A stretch of 64,000 bases of DNA, from NCBI RefSeq assembly GCF_019599265.1, contig NZ_JAHZTC010000010.1:62001-126000 (forward strand), in the 5' to 3' direction. Position numbers and translations under genes: made by a program. This stretch comes from Pontibacter sp. HSC-14F20. GTDB taxonomy: Bacteria > Bacteroidota > Bacteroidia > Cytophagales > Hymenobacteraceae. Shown in pieces: positions 33,615 through 43,250 of this stretch (positions within the stretch are counted from its first letter, which is position 1; every line of letters begins with the position of its first letter). The notes under the pieces are model-generated. The model ran no database searches. It saw only the letters and a list, made by a program, of their open reading frames with translations, and was not told where the DNA came from.

Positions 33615-34460
33615 ATGAAAAACAGAGATTATAATACGAAAGGAAACTCCGGCAAAATGGCCGGTATGTTTCTGCTGATGGTGGGCGTGCTGTTGCTCAC
33701 CGCCAAAATGGGCATTCTCTTTTTGCCGGGCTGGGTGTTTTCCTGGCCGATGTTCCTGATCGCGTTGGGCGTGTACCTGGGCTTTAAGCACTCTTTTCAG
33801 AAACCAAGCTGGCTGGTGCTGATCGTGATCGGCGGAGTTTTCCTGCTCGACAAGCACTTTTTCCTCAACATTAACCTGAAACTGTATTTCTGGCCAATCC
33901 TGATTATCGGTCTGGGGCTATGGCTGATGCTGAAACCTAAGAAGCGCAACCCCTGGGAGAATCAGCTCCCTGCCAACCCCAGGCCAGAAGACGTACCCGG
34001 CTATTATACTGACCCGGTGAACGGTGCCTACCCCGGTGCTTATACTGACTACACCGGAGAGGAGGCCTATACCTCAGGAGGCTATACCGGGGCAACCGAA
34101 CAGGCGGGGTACGGACCCGAAGACCATATTGACAGTGCCGCGGTTTTTGGAGGAATCAAAAAAAACATCGTCTCTAAAAACTTCAAGGGAGGCGAAGTAG
34201 TGAGTGTGTTCGGGGGCACGGAGCTGAACCTGATGCAGGCTGACATACAGCACCCCATCGTGCTGGAGGCCACGCAGATTTTCGGAGGCACCACCCTGAT
34301 TGTTCCACCGCACTGGCACATTAAATCGGATGACATGGTGGCGATACTGGGGGGCATTGACGACAAGCGCCCGGCCTACCAGCAAGGCTACGACCCTAAC
34401 AAGGTGCTGATCCTGAAGGGTACTACCCTGTTTGGCGGCCTGAACATCAAAAGTTACTAA
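33615..34460 (+). CDS. LiaF-like membrane protein
   Basis: 281 residues from ATG 33615 (MKNRDYNTKGNSGKMAGMF). Four hydrophobic helices within ~14-110 match the LiaF/LiaI transmembrane domain. A Tyr/Gly/Pro-rich linker follows (~130-175: PGYYTDPVNGAYPGAYTD). The C-terminal beta domain is SAVFGGIKKNIVSKNFKGGE ... VSVFGGTELNLMQADI ... ILKGTTLFGGLNIKSY, the repeated FGG beta-helix-like units of LiaF C domains. LiaF proteins restrain an envelope-stress kinase in Firmicutes. It heads an operon with a kinase and regulator, which fits that role. Confidence 0.85.
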   Translation: MKNRDYNTKGNSGKMAGMFLLMVGVLLLTAKMGILFLPGWVFSWPMFLIALGVYLGFKHSFQKPSWLVLIVIGGVFLLDKHFFLNINLKLYFWPILIIGLGLWLMLKPKKRNPWENQLPANPRPEDVPGYYTDPVNGAYPGAYTDYTGEEAYTSGGYTGATEQAGYGPEDHIDSAAVFGGIKKNIVSKNFKGGEVVSVFGGTELNLMQADIQHPIVLEATQIFGGTTLIVPPHWHIKSDDMVAILGGIDDKRPAYQQGYDPNKVLILKGTTLFGGLNIKSY

Positions 34461-34469
34461 GTTATAGGT

Positions 34470-35519
34470 ATGGCGTCGCAGGTGCGTTTAATCATGCTAT
34501 ACCTGGGCTGGGCCTTGCTCTGGTCTGCGGTGCTGCTGCTGGTGCTTTGGCCAACAGGTTTCAGTACGCGGCTTTTGCTCACAGATGCGCTCCTGACAAA
34601 CCTGCTGCTGGCAGTGGGGGGCTATGCCGTAGGTACGGGCCTGCGTTTCTACCAGCCCAGTATCCGGCAGGGCGCCTTTTTGCTGGGCTGGAGTTTGGGC
34701 CTGGCAGGTATAAGCACTACTGTGTTTTACTGGCTGGCCAACGCCCTCTTCGAGCAGGAAGTGACCTACCTTACCTTTGTGGATAATACGCTGGCCGTTC
34801 GGGTGGCTTTTAACTGGCTGATGCTACTTTTGATGCTCCTTCTCACCTGGCTCTGGTTCTATACCCGCGAGTTGCAGGAGGCCGAGAAGCGCAAAGCCGC
34901 CACCGAAAAGCTGGCCCGCGAAGCCGAACTCTACAACCTGCGCCAGCAACTGCAGCCACATTTTCTGTTCAACAGCCTCAACTCCATCAGTGCCCTGGCG
35001 GTGAGCCGGCCGGAACAGGCCCGCAACATGGTGCAACAGCTTTCCGATTTTCTGCGCGGTACCCTGCGTAAGGACAACAACCAGCTGGTGCCTTTGACCG
35101 AGGAGCTGAAGCAATTGCAGCTATACCTGGATATTGAGAAAGTCCGCTTCGGACACCGGCTGCAGGTGGAAGTAGAGGCCACCGAAGAAAGCCAAAGCCT
35201 GAAGCTGCCCGCCTTGCTCTTGCAGCCGGTCGTGGAGAACGCCATCAAGTTCGGGCTCTACGACACGGTTGGAGAAACAGCCATTAAGGTAAATGCCACC
35301 ACAGCAGACGGCTACCTGACCATCACCACCCAAAACCCCTACGACCCTGCCACGAGTCAGCCCCGCAAAGGCACTGGCTTTGGGCTCGATTCGATTCAGC
35401 GCAGGCTATACCTGCTTTATGCCCGGCAGGACTTGCTGCGCACCTCACAACAAGATCACCAGTTCACAACCACCATCAAGATACCGCAACACTATGAAAA
35501 AATGCCTGATAATAGATGA
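34470..35519 (+). CDS. LytS/YehU-type sensor histidine kinase
   Basis: 349 residues with four membrane helices (~8-145) and a short coiled coil (ELQEAEKRKAATEKLAREAE). The His_kinase domain carries QLQPHFLFNSLNSI with phospho-acceptor H164. The HATPase part shows LPALLLQPVVENAIKFGL and GTGFGLDSIQRRL (N and G boxes). No periplasmic sensor domain, so it senses in or at the membrane, perhaps through the LiaF-like partner 9 bases upstream. The response regulator overlaps its 3' end. Confidence 0.93.
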   Translation: MASQVRLIMLYLGWALLWSAVLLLVLWPTGFSTRLLLTDALLTNLLLAVGGYAVGTGLRFYQPSIRQGAFLLGWSLGLAGISTTVFYWLANALFEQEVTYLTFVDNTLAVRVAFNWLMLLLMLLLTWLWFYTRELQEAEKRKAATEKLAREAELYNLRQQLQPHFLFNSLNSISALAVSRPEQARNMVQQLSDFLRGTLRKDNNQLVPLTEELKQLQLYLDIEKVRFGHRLQVEVEATEESQSLKLPALLLQPVVENAIKFGLYDTVGETAIKVNATTADGYLTITTQNPYDPATSQPRKGTGFGLDSIQRRLYLLYARQDLLRTSQQDHQFTTTIKIPQHYEKMPDNR

Positions 35520-36237
35520 TGAACCGCTGGCCCGCAGCATCGTGGCTGAATACCTGCAAGCCTATCCCGAACTGGAGGTCGTGCAGGAGTGCTGCGATGG
35601 CTTTGAAGGTGTGAAGGCGATTATGCAGCACCAACCCGACCTGGTCTTCCTCGATATTCAGATGCCCAAGATCAACGGATTCGAAATGCTGGAGCTGGTA
35701 GAACAGGCCCCCGGTGTCATCTTCACCACCGCCTTCGACGAGTATGCCATCAAGGCTTTCGAGGCCAATGCCGTGGATTATCTGCTCAAGCCTTTCAGCA
35801 TGGAGCGCTTTGATGCGGCTATACGGAAGTGGCTGCAGAGTCAGGCGACCGCACAGGCTATACCTGCCATCGCTGCATTGGAGGAAGCAACCGGCAAACA
35901 GCCCGAAGAGCAACACCGCATTGTGGTGCGGGCCGGCAACAACATCCGCATTATACCTGTGGGAGAGGTGCTATACCTGGAGGCCTACGACGACTATGTG
36001 AAGATCCATACCCGCGACGGCGTGTTCCTCAAGAAAAAGACCATGGGCTACTACGAGAAAGCACTTAATCCGGCGCAGTTTGTGCGTGTGCACCGCTCAT
36101 ACATCATGGCCCTGTCACAGCTCACCCGCATCGAACCCTTCGAGAAAGACAGCCATGTGGCCTTGCTGCGAAACGGCGAGCGTATACCTTTGAGCAAAAG
36201 CGGCTATACCCGCCTGCGAAGTGTGCTGGGGATTTAG
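35494..36237 (+). CDS. LytTR family response regulator
   Basis: 247 residues from ATG 35494, overlapping the kinase gene by 26 bases. The receiver domain (1-120) has LIIDDEPLARS, phospho-acceptor D54 in LVFLDIQMPK, the FTTAFDEYAIKAFEANAVDY switch region and LLKPF. A LytTR DNA-binding domain follows (~145-245: RIIPVGEVLYLEAYDDYVKI, FVRVHRSYIMAL). It probably binds the phased repeats at 33472-33523 and regulates its own operon; that is inference. Confidence 0.94.
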   Translation: MKKCLIIDDEPLARSIVAEYLQAYPELEVVQECCDGFEGVKAIMQHQPDLVFLDIQMPKINGFEMLELVEQAPGVIFTTAFDEYAIKAFEANAVDYLLKPFSMERFDAAIRKWLQSQATAQAIPAIAALEEATGKQPEEQHRIVVRAGNNIRIIPVGEVLYLEAYDDYVKIHTRDGVFLKKKTMGYYEKALNPAQFVRVHRSYIMALSQLTRIEPFEKDSHVALLRNGERIPLSKSGYTRLRSVLGI

Positions 36238-36431
36238 TCGCCATGTAGCATAACTATACCTGCATCTGGCTGATTTAGAATTTGTTTTCAGCTGTTCAGA
36301 GGCAAAATGTCAGTGTCTGAATCAGCGTTTGTCCCGTTCGTCTAAATAGTTTTTCTCCCTCATAAAATCCTTTCAAATTTGCCTCGCTCTGATAAGCTGA
36401 ACATTTACTAAATAATTCTGTTAATCACTTG

Positions 36432-36461
36432 CGGAAACTTTCGGGATAAAAAACGTTTCCG
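36432..36461. promoter_or_regulatory. Operator for the TetR regulator, inside its promoter
   Basis: Perfect inverted repeat CGGAAAC (36432-36438) / GTTTCCG (36455-36461) with a 16-base spacer. It covers the gap between the -33 region (TTTC 36439-36442) and the -7 element TAGTTTTG (36462-36469). Binding here would block polymerase. Confidence 0.68.
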
Positions 36462-36469
36462 TAGTTTTG
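36439..36469 (+). promoter_or_regulatory. Promoter of the tetR-efflux operon
   Basis: TTTC-N19-TAGTTTTG; the -7 box is a full TAnnTTTG match, 16 bases before the ATG at 36486. Confidence 0.65.
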
Positions 36470-36485
36470 CCCTGGAATTATAAAA

Positions 36486-37118
36486 ATGGAAACTTCAGTA
36501 CAACTATCGGTAAAAGACAGGATTGCGACGGAAGCGTTCAGGCTGTTCTGTCGGCGCGGCATCAAAGGCACTTCAGTCGATGATATTGCGCAGCACCTTT
36601 CTATGTCGAAGAAAACCATTTACAAGTGGTTCAGCAACAAAGACGAGATCGTGTATTGGGCCATCAACTCATACCTGAGCTCGATTGACGCTGATTGTGA
36701 GCGATGCAGGCACCAGGCCCCCAACGCCATCGAAGAGCTTTTCAACATCATGAAAACTACCCGCCAGGTCTTTGCCAGTATTCACCCCGGCATTTTTTAT
36801 GACCTGCAGAAGTACCACGCCAATGCCTGGAAAAAATGGCAGGAGTATAAGAACCACGACTTCCTTCACCGGATAAAGGAAAACCTTGAGCGCGGTATTT
36901 CGGAAGGCCTGTTCCGCCAGGATCTGGATGTAGAGGTAATTGCCCGCCTTCGCCTGGCCCAGATCGAAGTGCCTTTTGACGAGAACCTGTTCCCACGCTT
37001 CCAATTTGAGCTGCTGCATGTGCAGACGGCCAGCCTCGAGTACTTTATGCTCGGCATTGCCACGCTCAAAGGGCATAAGATGATCAACGACTACAAGCAA
37101 ATCACTGAAGAAGAATAA
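36486..37118 (+). CDS. TetR family repressor of the efflux operon
   Basis: 210 residues. The N-terminal helix-turn-helix (~10-55) reads RIATEAFRLFCRRGIKGTSV then DDIAQHLSMSKKTIYKWFSN, a classic TetR domain. The C-terminal part (~60-210) is all-helical and ligand-binding. First gene of the operon with TolC, adaptor and RND pump; the inverted repeat in its own promoter points to autorepression relieved by a pump substrate. Confidence 0.93.
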   Translation: METSVQLSVKDRIATEAFRLFCRRGIKGTSVDDIAQHLSMSKKTIYKWFSNKDEIVYWAINSYLSSIDADCERCRHQAPNAIEELFNIMKTTRQVFASIHPGIFYDLQKYHANAWKKWQEYKNHDFLHRIKENLERGISEGLFRQDLDVEVIARLRLAQIEVPFDENLFPRFQFELLHVQTASLEYFMLGIATLKGHKMINDYKQITEEE

Positions 37119-37138
37119 CAGCATATACCTCTCCAACT

Positions 37139-38614
37139 ATGAAGAAATACAGCAGCCTGTTACTGATACTGTTCGTCCTGCTCAGCCCGCTCGGGGTGCT
37201 GGCGCAGGGCACGCCGCAGGCTTTTAGTCTGCAGCAGGGTATAGATTATGCCCTGCAGAACCGCGCGAGCCTGAAAATAGCCCGAAACCAGCAGGACATT
37301 GACAAAGCCAAAGTAGGGGAGATCCGGGCGATGGGCTTGCCGCAGATTAATGCAAATGCAGAGGTTGGCAATAACTTCATCCAACAGAAAACTTTGTTTG
37401 ATCCGAGTAGTTTTGGCGGAGCCCCGTCTGTGTTAGATCCCTTTGTAATTACTCCTGAACAGTTGGCTTCAGGGCAGCCAATAGTTCTCAATCCGATATA
37501 CTCGCAGCCAGAACCTCCGACATCGGGCGGGCTCCAGGCAATTTCTTTTGTGCAGCCTTATAACGGAAGTCTCACCGTTACGGGTAGCCAGCTCTTATTC
37601 GACGGCTCTTATCTGATTGGGTTGAAAGCCGCCAAAACCTATACCGACCTCGCGCGCAAAACCACCGAGCAGAACGAAATTGATGTGGTGGAACAGGTAA
37701 CCAAGGCCTACTACAGCGTATTGGTGAGCCGCGAGCGCATGGAGCTCCTCAATCAGAACCTTACCCGCCTCGACACACTCCTGAACCAGACGCAGGTAAT
37801 GTTTGACAACGGCGTAGCCGAAAAGCTGGACGTGGACCGGCTGCGGGTGACTTATAACAACCTGAATGTAGAGAAACAGAAGACTGAGCGCTTGCTGATT
37901 TTGGGCGAATACCTGCTCAAATTCCAGATGGGGATGCCGCAGAAAGAGCAATTGGTCCTGACCGACAGCCTGAGCGAAGTGCAGGTAGATATGGCCAAGG
38001 CTACTCGGAATGGTTTTAACTACAGCAACAGAATCGAATACTCAGTGCTGGAGACGCAGCGTGACCTCGCCCTGCTGAACCTGCGCAACATCCGCTCCGG
38101 TTACCTGCCGAAGCTATACCTGAATGCGCGCTATGGTTATAACGGCGTAGGGTCCACTTTTTCAGATGTGATGAACATAAGGGCTGGTCAGGATAACACG
38201 ACAGATAGAAACTACTTTGACTTTGGCTATGTGGGGCTGCAGCTGCAGGTGCCGATTTTCGACGGACTGCGCAAGCACTACCAGATACAGCAATCGCGCC
38301 TGACACTTGAGAATGCCAAACTCGGTTTTGAAAGTCTGGAACAAGGTATAGACCTGGAACTGGAACAGGCCTCCACTGATCTGACCAACTCGCTCGACGT
38401 GCTGGCATCGCAGCGCGAGAACCTGGAGCTGGCCGAAGAGATTGCCCGCGTGTCCAAGATCAAGTTTCAGGAGGGCGTAGGCTCTAACCTGGAAGTGGTA
38501 ACCGCCGAAACCGATCTGCGCCAAGCACAAACCAACTACTACGCCGCCATGTACGACGCGCTCATTGCAAAAGTGAACCTCGACAAAGCCACCGGCACCC
38601 TTCTGACAAAATAA
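37139..38614 (+). CDS. TolC family outer-membrane efflux protein
   Basis: 491 residues. Signal peptide ending GVLAQG. Two OEP repeats (~25-260 and 270-490) of long coiled-coil helices: FSLQQGIDYALQNRASLKIA, VVEQVTKAYYSVLVSRERME and a C-terminal LEQASTDLTNSLDVLASQRE. GSQLLFDGSYLIGLKAAKTY and LQLQVPIFDGLRKHYQIQQS are the two conserved barrel-strand elements. Forms the trimeric exit duct for the RND pump encoded downstream. Follows tetR by 20 bases. Confidence 0.94.
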   Translation: MKKYSSLLLILFVLLSPLGVLAQGTPQAFSLQQGIDYALQNRASLKIARNQQDIDKAKVGEIRAMGLPQINANAEVGNNFIQQKTLFDPSSFGGAPSVLDPFVITPEQLASGQPIVLNPIYSQPEPPTSGGLQAISFVQPYNGSLTVTGSQLLFDGSYLIGLKAAKTYTDLARKTTEQNEIDVVEQVTKAYYSVLVSRERMELLNQNLTRLDTLLNQTQVMFDNGVAEKLDVDRLRVTYNNLNVEKQKTERLLILGEYLLKFQMGMPQKEQLVLTDSLSEVQVDMAKATRNGFNYSNRIEYSVLETQRDLALLNLRNIRSGYLPKLYLNARYGYNGVGSTFSDVMNIRAGQDNTTDRNYFDFGYVGLQLQVPIFDGLRKHYQIQQSRLTLENAKLGFESLEQGIDLELEQASTDLTNSLDVLASQRENLELAEEIARVSKIKFQEGVGSNLEVVTAETDLRQAQTNYYAAMYDALIAKVNLDKATGTLLTK

Positions 38615-38645
38615 TATACCCAAAAAGCTTACACACGACTTAACT

Positions 38646-39794
38646 ATGAAGAAGATATTTGGAGTTTCATCGCTGGCCCTGTTCTTAAGCCTGGCCGCCT
38701 GCAACCAGGACAACGACAAAGAGGCACAACTGGCCGAACTGAAGCAACAGCAGACCGAGCTGCAGGAGCAGATCGCGCAACTGGAGGCAGAGCTGAAGGC
38801 GGAGGGTAAGGGCGGACCGGTTGAAAAGAAGACCATGCCGGTAACCGTGGCACAGGTGCAGCAGGATACGTTCCGTCATTACCTGGAAGTGCAGGGCGGT
38901 GTAGATTTCGACCAAAACGTGTTTGTGAGCGCCAAAGTGCCGGGTGTACTCACTAGCGTGCGCGTGAAGCGTGGCGACAAGGTAACCAAAGGCCAGACCA
39001 TGGCAACGATAGACGCGCAGGTGCTGGAGCAGAACATTGCCGAGGTGCGCACCCGTCTGGAACTGGCCAATGTGGCATACGAGCGCCAGAAAAACCTCTG
39101 GAACCAGAAGATTGGCACCGAGATGCAGTTCCTGACAGCTAAAAATAACAAAGAGGCCTTGGAGCGTAGCTTGGCTACCCTGCAGCAGCAGCGTGACCAG
39201 TACAATGTCAAAGCCCCTGTAAGCGGTGTGGTAGATAACGTGATTCCCAACGCCGGAGAAGCCGTAGCACCGGGCGTGGGCATCATCCGGGTAGTTAATA
39301 CAAGCGGCTCTAAAATTGTGGCAGAGGTGTCGGAGGCATACCTGACCAGGATAAGCAAAGGGGACGAAGCTCTGGTGCGCTTCCCGGATCTGAATCAGGA
39401 AATAACAGCGACTGTGGATGTGGTGAGCAGCTTTATCAACCCCGGCAGCCGAACCTTCACCATCGAGCTCCGGCCTAAAAACGTCGATGTAGAGTTGCGG
39501 CCGAACCTGGTGGCCGTGGTGCGCATACAGGACTACCGGAAAGAAGACGCCATCATTATACCTGTCAACCTGGTGCAGCGTGACGAGAAATCGCAGTATG
39601 TGTATGTGGCCCAGAAACAAGGCGAGCGCTACGTGGCTACCCGCAAAGAAGTGGAGACAGGCGTGAATTACCAGGGACAAGTAGAGGTGCTGAAAGGGCT
39701 GAAGGCGCAGGACTACATTATTACAGCAGGATACCAGAGCGTGAATGAGGGGCAGCCGGTTGTTTTCAACCAGGAAAGTATCGCGCAGCAATAA
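38646..39794 (+). CDS. RND efflux periplasmic adaptor (membrane fusion protein)
   Basis: 382 residues. Lipoprotein signal ending SLAAC (Cys20). A short coiled coil of Gln/Glu/Leu (~27-55) precedes the barrel-sandwich hybrid (VFVSAKVPGVLTSVRVKRGD ... YNVKAPVSGVVDNVIPNAGE). An alpha hairpin (~115-170) and a beta-barrel domain (FPDLNQEITATVDVVSSFIN, PGSRTFTIEL) follow. It links pump and TolC. The extra N-terminal coiled coil before the lipoyl half is a variation seen in Bacteroidota adaptors. Confidence 0.93.
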   Translation: MKKIFGVSSLALFLSLAACNQDNDKEAQLAELKQQQTELQEQIAQLEAELKAEGKGGPVEKKTMPVTVAQVQQDTFRHYLEVQGGVDFDQNVFVSAKVPGVLTSVRVKRGDKVTKGQTMATIDAQVLEQNIAEVRTRLELANVAYERQKNLWNQKIGTEMQFLTAKNNKEALERSLATLQQQRDQYNVKAPVSGVVDNVIPNAGEAVAPGVGIIRVVNTSGSKIVAEVSEAYLTRISKGDEALVRFPDLNQEITATVDVVSSFINPGSRTFTIELRPKNVDVELRPNLVAVVRIQDYRKEDAIIIPVNLVQRDEKSQYVYVAQKQGERYVATRKEVETGVNYQGQVEVLKGLKAQDYIITAGYQSVNEGQPVVFNQESIAQQ

Positions 39795-39812
39795 CTTTTT
39801 AAGCCGAAGACT

Positions 39813-42800
39813 ATGAAATATTTCAAGCCGACCAATTGGTCCATTGATAATAGGACGAGCATTTACATCATTACCTTGATCATCGCGGTATGGGGTATAT
39901 TCTCGTACATCACGCTTCAGAAAGAAAATTTCCCGGATATCGTTATCCCGACAGTGTTTGTGGGAACTGTATACCCGGGCACATCGCCGGCCGATATCGA
40001 AAACCTGGTGACCCGCCCCATCGAGAAGCAGCTGAAATCCATTTCGGGAGTCAAGGAAGTGTCCTCCAATTCCATTCAGGACTTCTCCATGATCACAGTA
40101 GAGTTTAATACTGACGTGGATGTGGTAGAGGCGAAGCAACTGGTAAAAGATGCCGTAGACAAAGCCCGCACCGATCTGCCTACCGACCTCGACCAGGACC
40201 CGGACGTGCAGGAGGTGAACTTCTCTGAGTTTCCGATCATGTACCTCAACGTATCGGGCAACTATAGCCTCGACCGTCTGAAGAAGTACGCCGAAGATAT
40301 TCAGGACCAGATTGAGGCACAGCCTGAGATTACGCGTGTGGACATGGTGGGCGCCCTTGACAGAGAGGTGCAGGTAAACGTGGACCTTTACAAGATGCAG
40401 GTTGCGCAAGTGACCTTTGCAGACATCAGTCGGGCCATTGCATCCGAAAACGTGACGGTGTCGGGTGGTAATATTTCGGTCGGCGAAACAAAACGCTCTG
40501 TGCGTGTGGTAGGCCAGTATACCGACCCGAATAAGATCGGTGATATTGTAGTAAAATCGCTATCTGGCGCTAACATACAGCTGAAAGAAATTGCCGAGGT
40601 TAAAGAGGGTTTTGAAGAGCAGGAAAGCTTTGCCCGTCTTGATAATTCACCTGTTATCACGCTCAACGTGATCAAGCGAAGCGGTGAAAACCTGATCGAG
40701 GCGTCTGACAACATCCATACCCTGGTAGAGGACATGCAGGAAAGCGTTTTACCAGGCGACCTGAAAGTGACAATCACCGGCGACCAGTCCACGATGACGC
40801 GCCACACCCTCAATGACCTGATCAACACGATCATCATTGGCTTTGTGCTGGTGACTCTGATCCTGATGTTCTTCATGGGTACGACTAACGCCATTTTCGT
40901 GGGGCTGTCGGTACCGATCTCCATGTTCATCGCTTTTATGCTGATGCCAGTGCTGGGCTTTTCGCTTAACATGATCGTGCTTTTCTCGTTTCTGCTAGCC
41001 CTGGGTATTGTCGTGGACGATGCCATTGTGGTGATCGAGAATACGCACCGGATCCTGCACCAGTCTAATCTGGGAGTAATGAAGTCAGCTAAACTTGCGG
41101 CCGGTGAGGTGTTTGTACCCGTGTTGGCGGGAACGCTTACCACGGTGGCACCATTCCTTCCGCTGGCTTTCTGGCCAGGCATTGTAGGTAAGTTCATGTT
41201 CTTTTTGCCTATCACGCTCATTGTAACGCTGCTGGCTTCGTTGCTGGTGGCCTTTATCATTAACCCGGTGTTTGCGGTTTCTTTCATGAAGAGAGAGCAC
41301 GAGCAGGAGGCTGACATTGCCCCGCGGGCCCGTCGTAACTTCTGGCTGCTGATAGGGGGTGCCGCACTGGTGGCTATAGTGGGCTATCTGGCTGGCTGGT
41401 ACGGTACGGCCAACCTGATCATGCTGGCTGTGGCGCTGGTGCTGCTCAACCGCTTTGTGTTCCGCCGCATGATCCATGGTTTCCAGAACACGACGCTGCC
41501 ACGCTTCATGCGGGGCTACGAGCGCCTGTTGCGCTGGATGCTGGTAGGCAGACGCCCTGTCTGGATGCTGGTAGGCATGTTCGGACTACTTATTTTCTCA
41601 ATATTTCTCACAGGGCTGCGAGCTCCTAAAGTAGTATTCTTCCCGGATTCTGACCCGAACTTCATCTATACCTACATCAGTATGCCGGTCGGTACCGATC
41701 AGCTTGTGACAGACTCAGTTACACGTGAAGTAGAGAAGCGCATCTATCGGGTAATCGGAGAAAATAACGACGATGTAGAATCGGTTATTTCCAATGTGGC
41801 GATCGGGGCCGGCGACCAGAACGACCGCAGCGTGACCGCACAATCTCACTTGGGAAAGGTTACCGTAGCCTTTGTTGAGTATCAATACCGTACCGGCGAG
41901 CGCAGCACGCAGGCGTACATGAACGAAATACGCGATGCGGTACGCGGTATACCTGGCACTAACATCACGGTAGATAAAGAGCAGAACGGCCCGCCGGTGG
42001 GTAAGCCGATCAGTATTGAAATAGCTGGTGAGGACTTTGATGGCTTGGTAGCTTTGTCGAAACAGGTGCAGACTTATATAGAGCAGCAGCAAATTGGAGG
42101 TATAGAAGAACTCCGCAGCGACCTGGAAGACAGCAAGCCGGAGATTATCATCAACATCGACCGGGAGCGCGCCAACCGCGAAGGCATAACCACCGGGCAG
42201 ATAGGTATGGAACTACGCACGGCCATTTTCGGCGACGAGGCCTCCAAGTTTAAACTGGACGAAGACGAGTACCCGATACAGGTGCGCTACGCAGAGCCTT
42301 ACCGCAAGAACATTGATGCCCTGCTGGGTATGCGCATCACCTACCGCGACATGAACAGCGGATTGGTGCGGCAAATCCCGCTTTCATCGCTGGCGACAAT
42401 AGAATATGGTACGTCATACGGAGGTATCAAGCGCAAGGACCTGAAGAGAGTGGTAACGCTGGAGTCGAATGTGCTGGACGGGTATAACGCCAACGAGGTA
42501 GTGCAGAGCATCGGAAGCGCGCTGCAGAATTTTCAAATACCGGAAGGCTACGAAATCAGCATGGGCGGACAGCAGGAGGAACAGGAGGAAACAGCCAACT
42601 TCCTGCTGATTGCCCTGGTAGCAGCTTTCCTGATCATCTTCCTGGTGCTGGTAACGCAGTTCAACTCCATCTCGAAGCCATTCATTATTCTGTCGGAGGT
42701 GCTGTTTAGCATCATTGGCGTGTTGCTGGGCTTCTCCATTTTCGGAATGGATGTCTCGATCGTGATGACCGGGGTAGGTATTGTGGCGCTGGCGGGTATT

Positions 42801-43247
42801 GTGGTGAAAAACGGTATCCTGATCGTGGAATTCACGGATATGCTCATAGCAGAGGGACGTGACCTGAAGGAAGCAATTGTAGAAGCAGGCAAGACGCGTC
42901 TGAACCCGGTATTGTTAACGGCAACGGCAACTATACTAGGCCTGATACCCTTGGCGTTAGGTATAAACCTGAACTTCTATACCCTGTTCACAGAGTTCAA
43001 AGCGAACCTCTTCATGGGTGGCGATAGTGCTGCCTTCTGGGGTCCGCTGGCCTGGACCATTATTTTTGGCCTGGGTTTTGCGACCATCATCACGCTGCTT
43101 ATTGTGCCGGTGATGTACCTGCTCAACGAGCGACTGAGAGCGAAGATCAAAGGAGAAAGAAAGCCCGCAGGCGGCGTAAAAATTATACCTCAGGATGAAA
43201 CAGAGGTGCCTGTAAACGGAAAAGTAGTCAGAGAATACACCCTATAA
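39813..43247 (+). CDS. RND family efflux permease
   Basis: 1144 residues with twelve membrane helices in two halves and two large periplasmic loops. VIPTVFVGTVYPGTSPADIE, LGIVVDDAIVVIENTHRIL (TM4 with the DD proton-relay pair), PIEKQLKSISGVKEV and VGIVALAGIVVKNGILIVEF are standard for AcrB-like pumps. The pair DD suggests drug/lipophile export (HAE type) rather than metal. An insertion of two extra hydrophobic segments (~515-555, NFWLLIGGAALVAIVGYLAG) lengthens the centre. It ends 3 bases before the carrier-like gene. Confidence 0.94.
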   Translation: MKYFKPTNWSIDNRTSIYIITLIIAVWGIFSYITLQKENFPDIVIPTVFVGTVYPGTSPADIENLVTRPIEKQLKSISGVKEVSSNSIQDFSMITVEFNTDVDVVEAKQLVKDAVDKARTDLPTDLDQDPDVQEVNFSEFPIMYLNVSGNYSLDRLKKYAEDIQDQIEAQPEITRVDMVGALDREVQVNVDLYKMQVAQVTFADISRAIASENVTVSGGNISVGETKRSVRVVGQYTDPNKIGDIVVKSLSGANIQLKEIAEVKEGFEEQESFARLDNSPVITLNVIKRSGENLIEASDNIHTLVEDMQESVLPGDLKVTITGDQSTMTRHTLNDLINTIIIGFVLVTLILMFFMGTTNAIFVGLSVPISMFIAFMLMPVLGFSLNMIVLFSFLLALGIVVDDAIVVIENTHRILHQSNLGVMKSAKLAAGEVFVPVLAGTLTTVAPFLPLAFWPGIVGKFMFFLPITLIVTLLASLLVAFIINPVFAVSFMKREHEQEADIAPRARRNFWLLIGGAALVAIVGYLAGWYGTANLIMLAVALVLLNRFVFRRMIHGFQNTTLPRFMRGYERLLRWMLVGRRPVWMLVGMFGLLIFSIFLTGLRAPKVVFFPDSDPNFIYTYISMPVGTDQLVTDSVTREVEKRIYRVIGENNDDVESVISNVAIGAGDQNDRSVTAQSHLGKVTVAFVEYQYRTGERSTQAYMNEIRDAVRGIPGTNITVDKEQNGPPVGKPISIEIAGEDFDGLVALSKQVQTYIEQQQIGGIEELRSDLEDSKPEIIINIDRERANREGITTGQIGMELRTAIFGDEASKFKLDEDEYPIQVRYAEPYRKNIDALLGMRITYRDMNSGLVRQIPLSSLATIEYGTSYGGIKRKDLKRVVTLESNVLDGYNANEVVQSIGSALQNFQIPEGYEISMGGQQEEQEETANFLLIALVAAFLIIFLVLVTQFNSISKPFIILSEVLFSIIGVLLGFSIFGMDVSIVMTGVGIVALAGIVVKNGILIVEFTDMLIAEGRDLKEAIVEAGKTRLNPVLLTATATILGLIPLALGINLNFYTLFTEFKANLFMGGDSAAFWGPLAWTIIFGLGFATIITLLIVPVMYLLNERLRAKIKGERKPAGGVKIIPQDETEVPVNGKVVREYTL

Positions 43248-43250
43248 TAT

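Noticed and set aside
36238-36430. Possible riboswitch or leader RNA between the LytTR gene and tetR
   Set aside because: AT-rich spacer with no stable hairpin or conserved aptamer pattern that I can recognise.
38685-40409. 574-residue minus-strand open frame opposite the efflux genes
   Set aside because: Long only because of codon bias on the coding strand; it spans two real genes antisense and is rich in His/Val/Arg without any domain.
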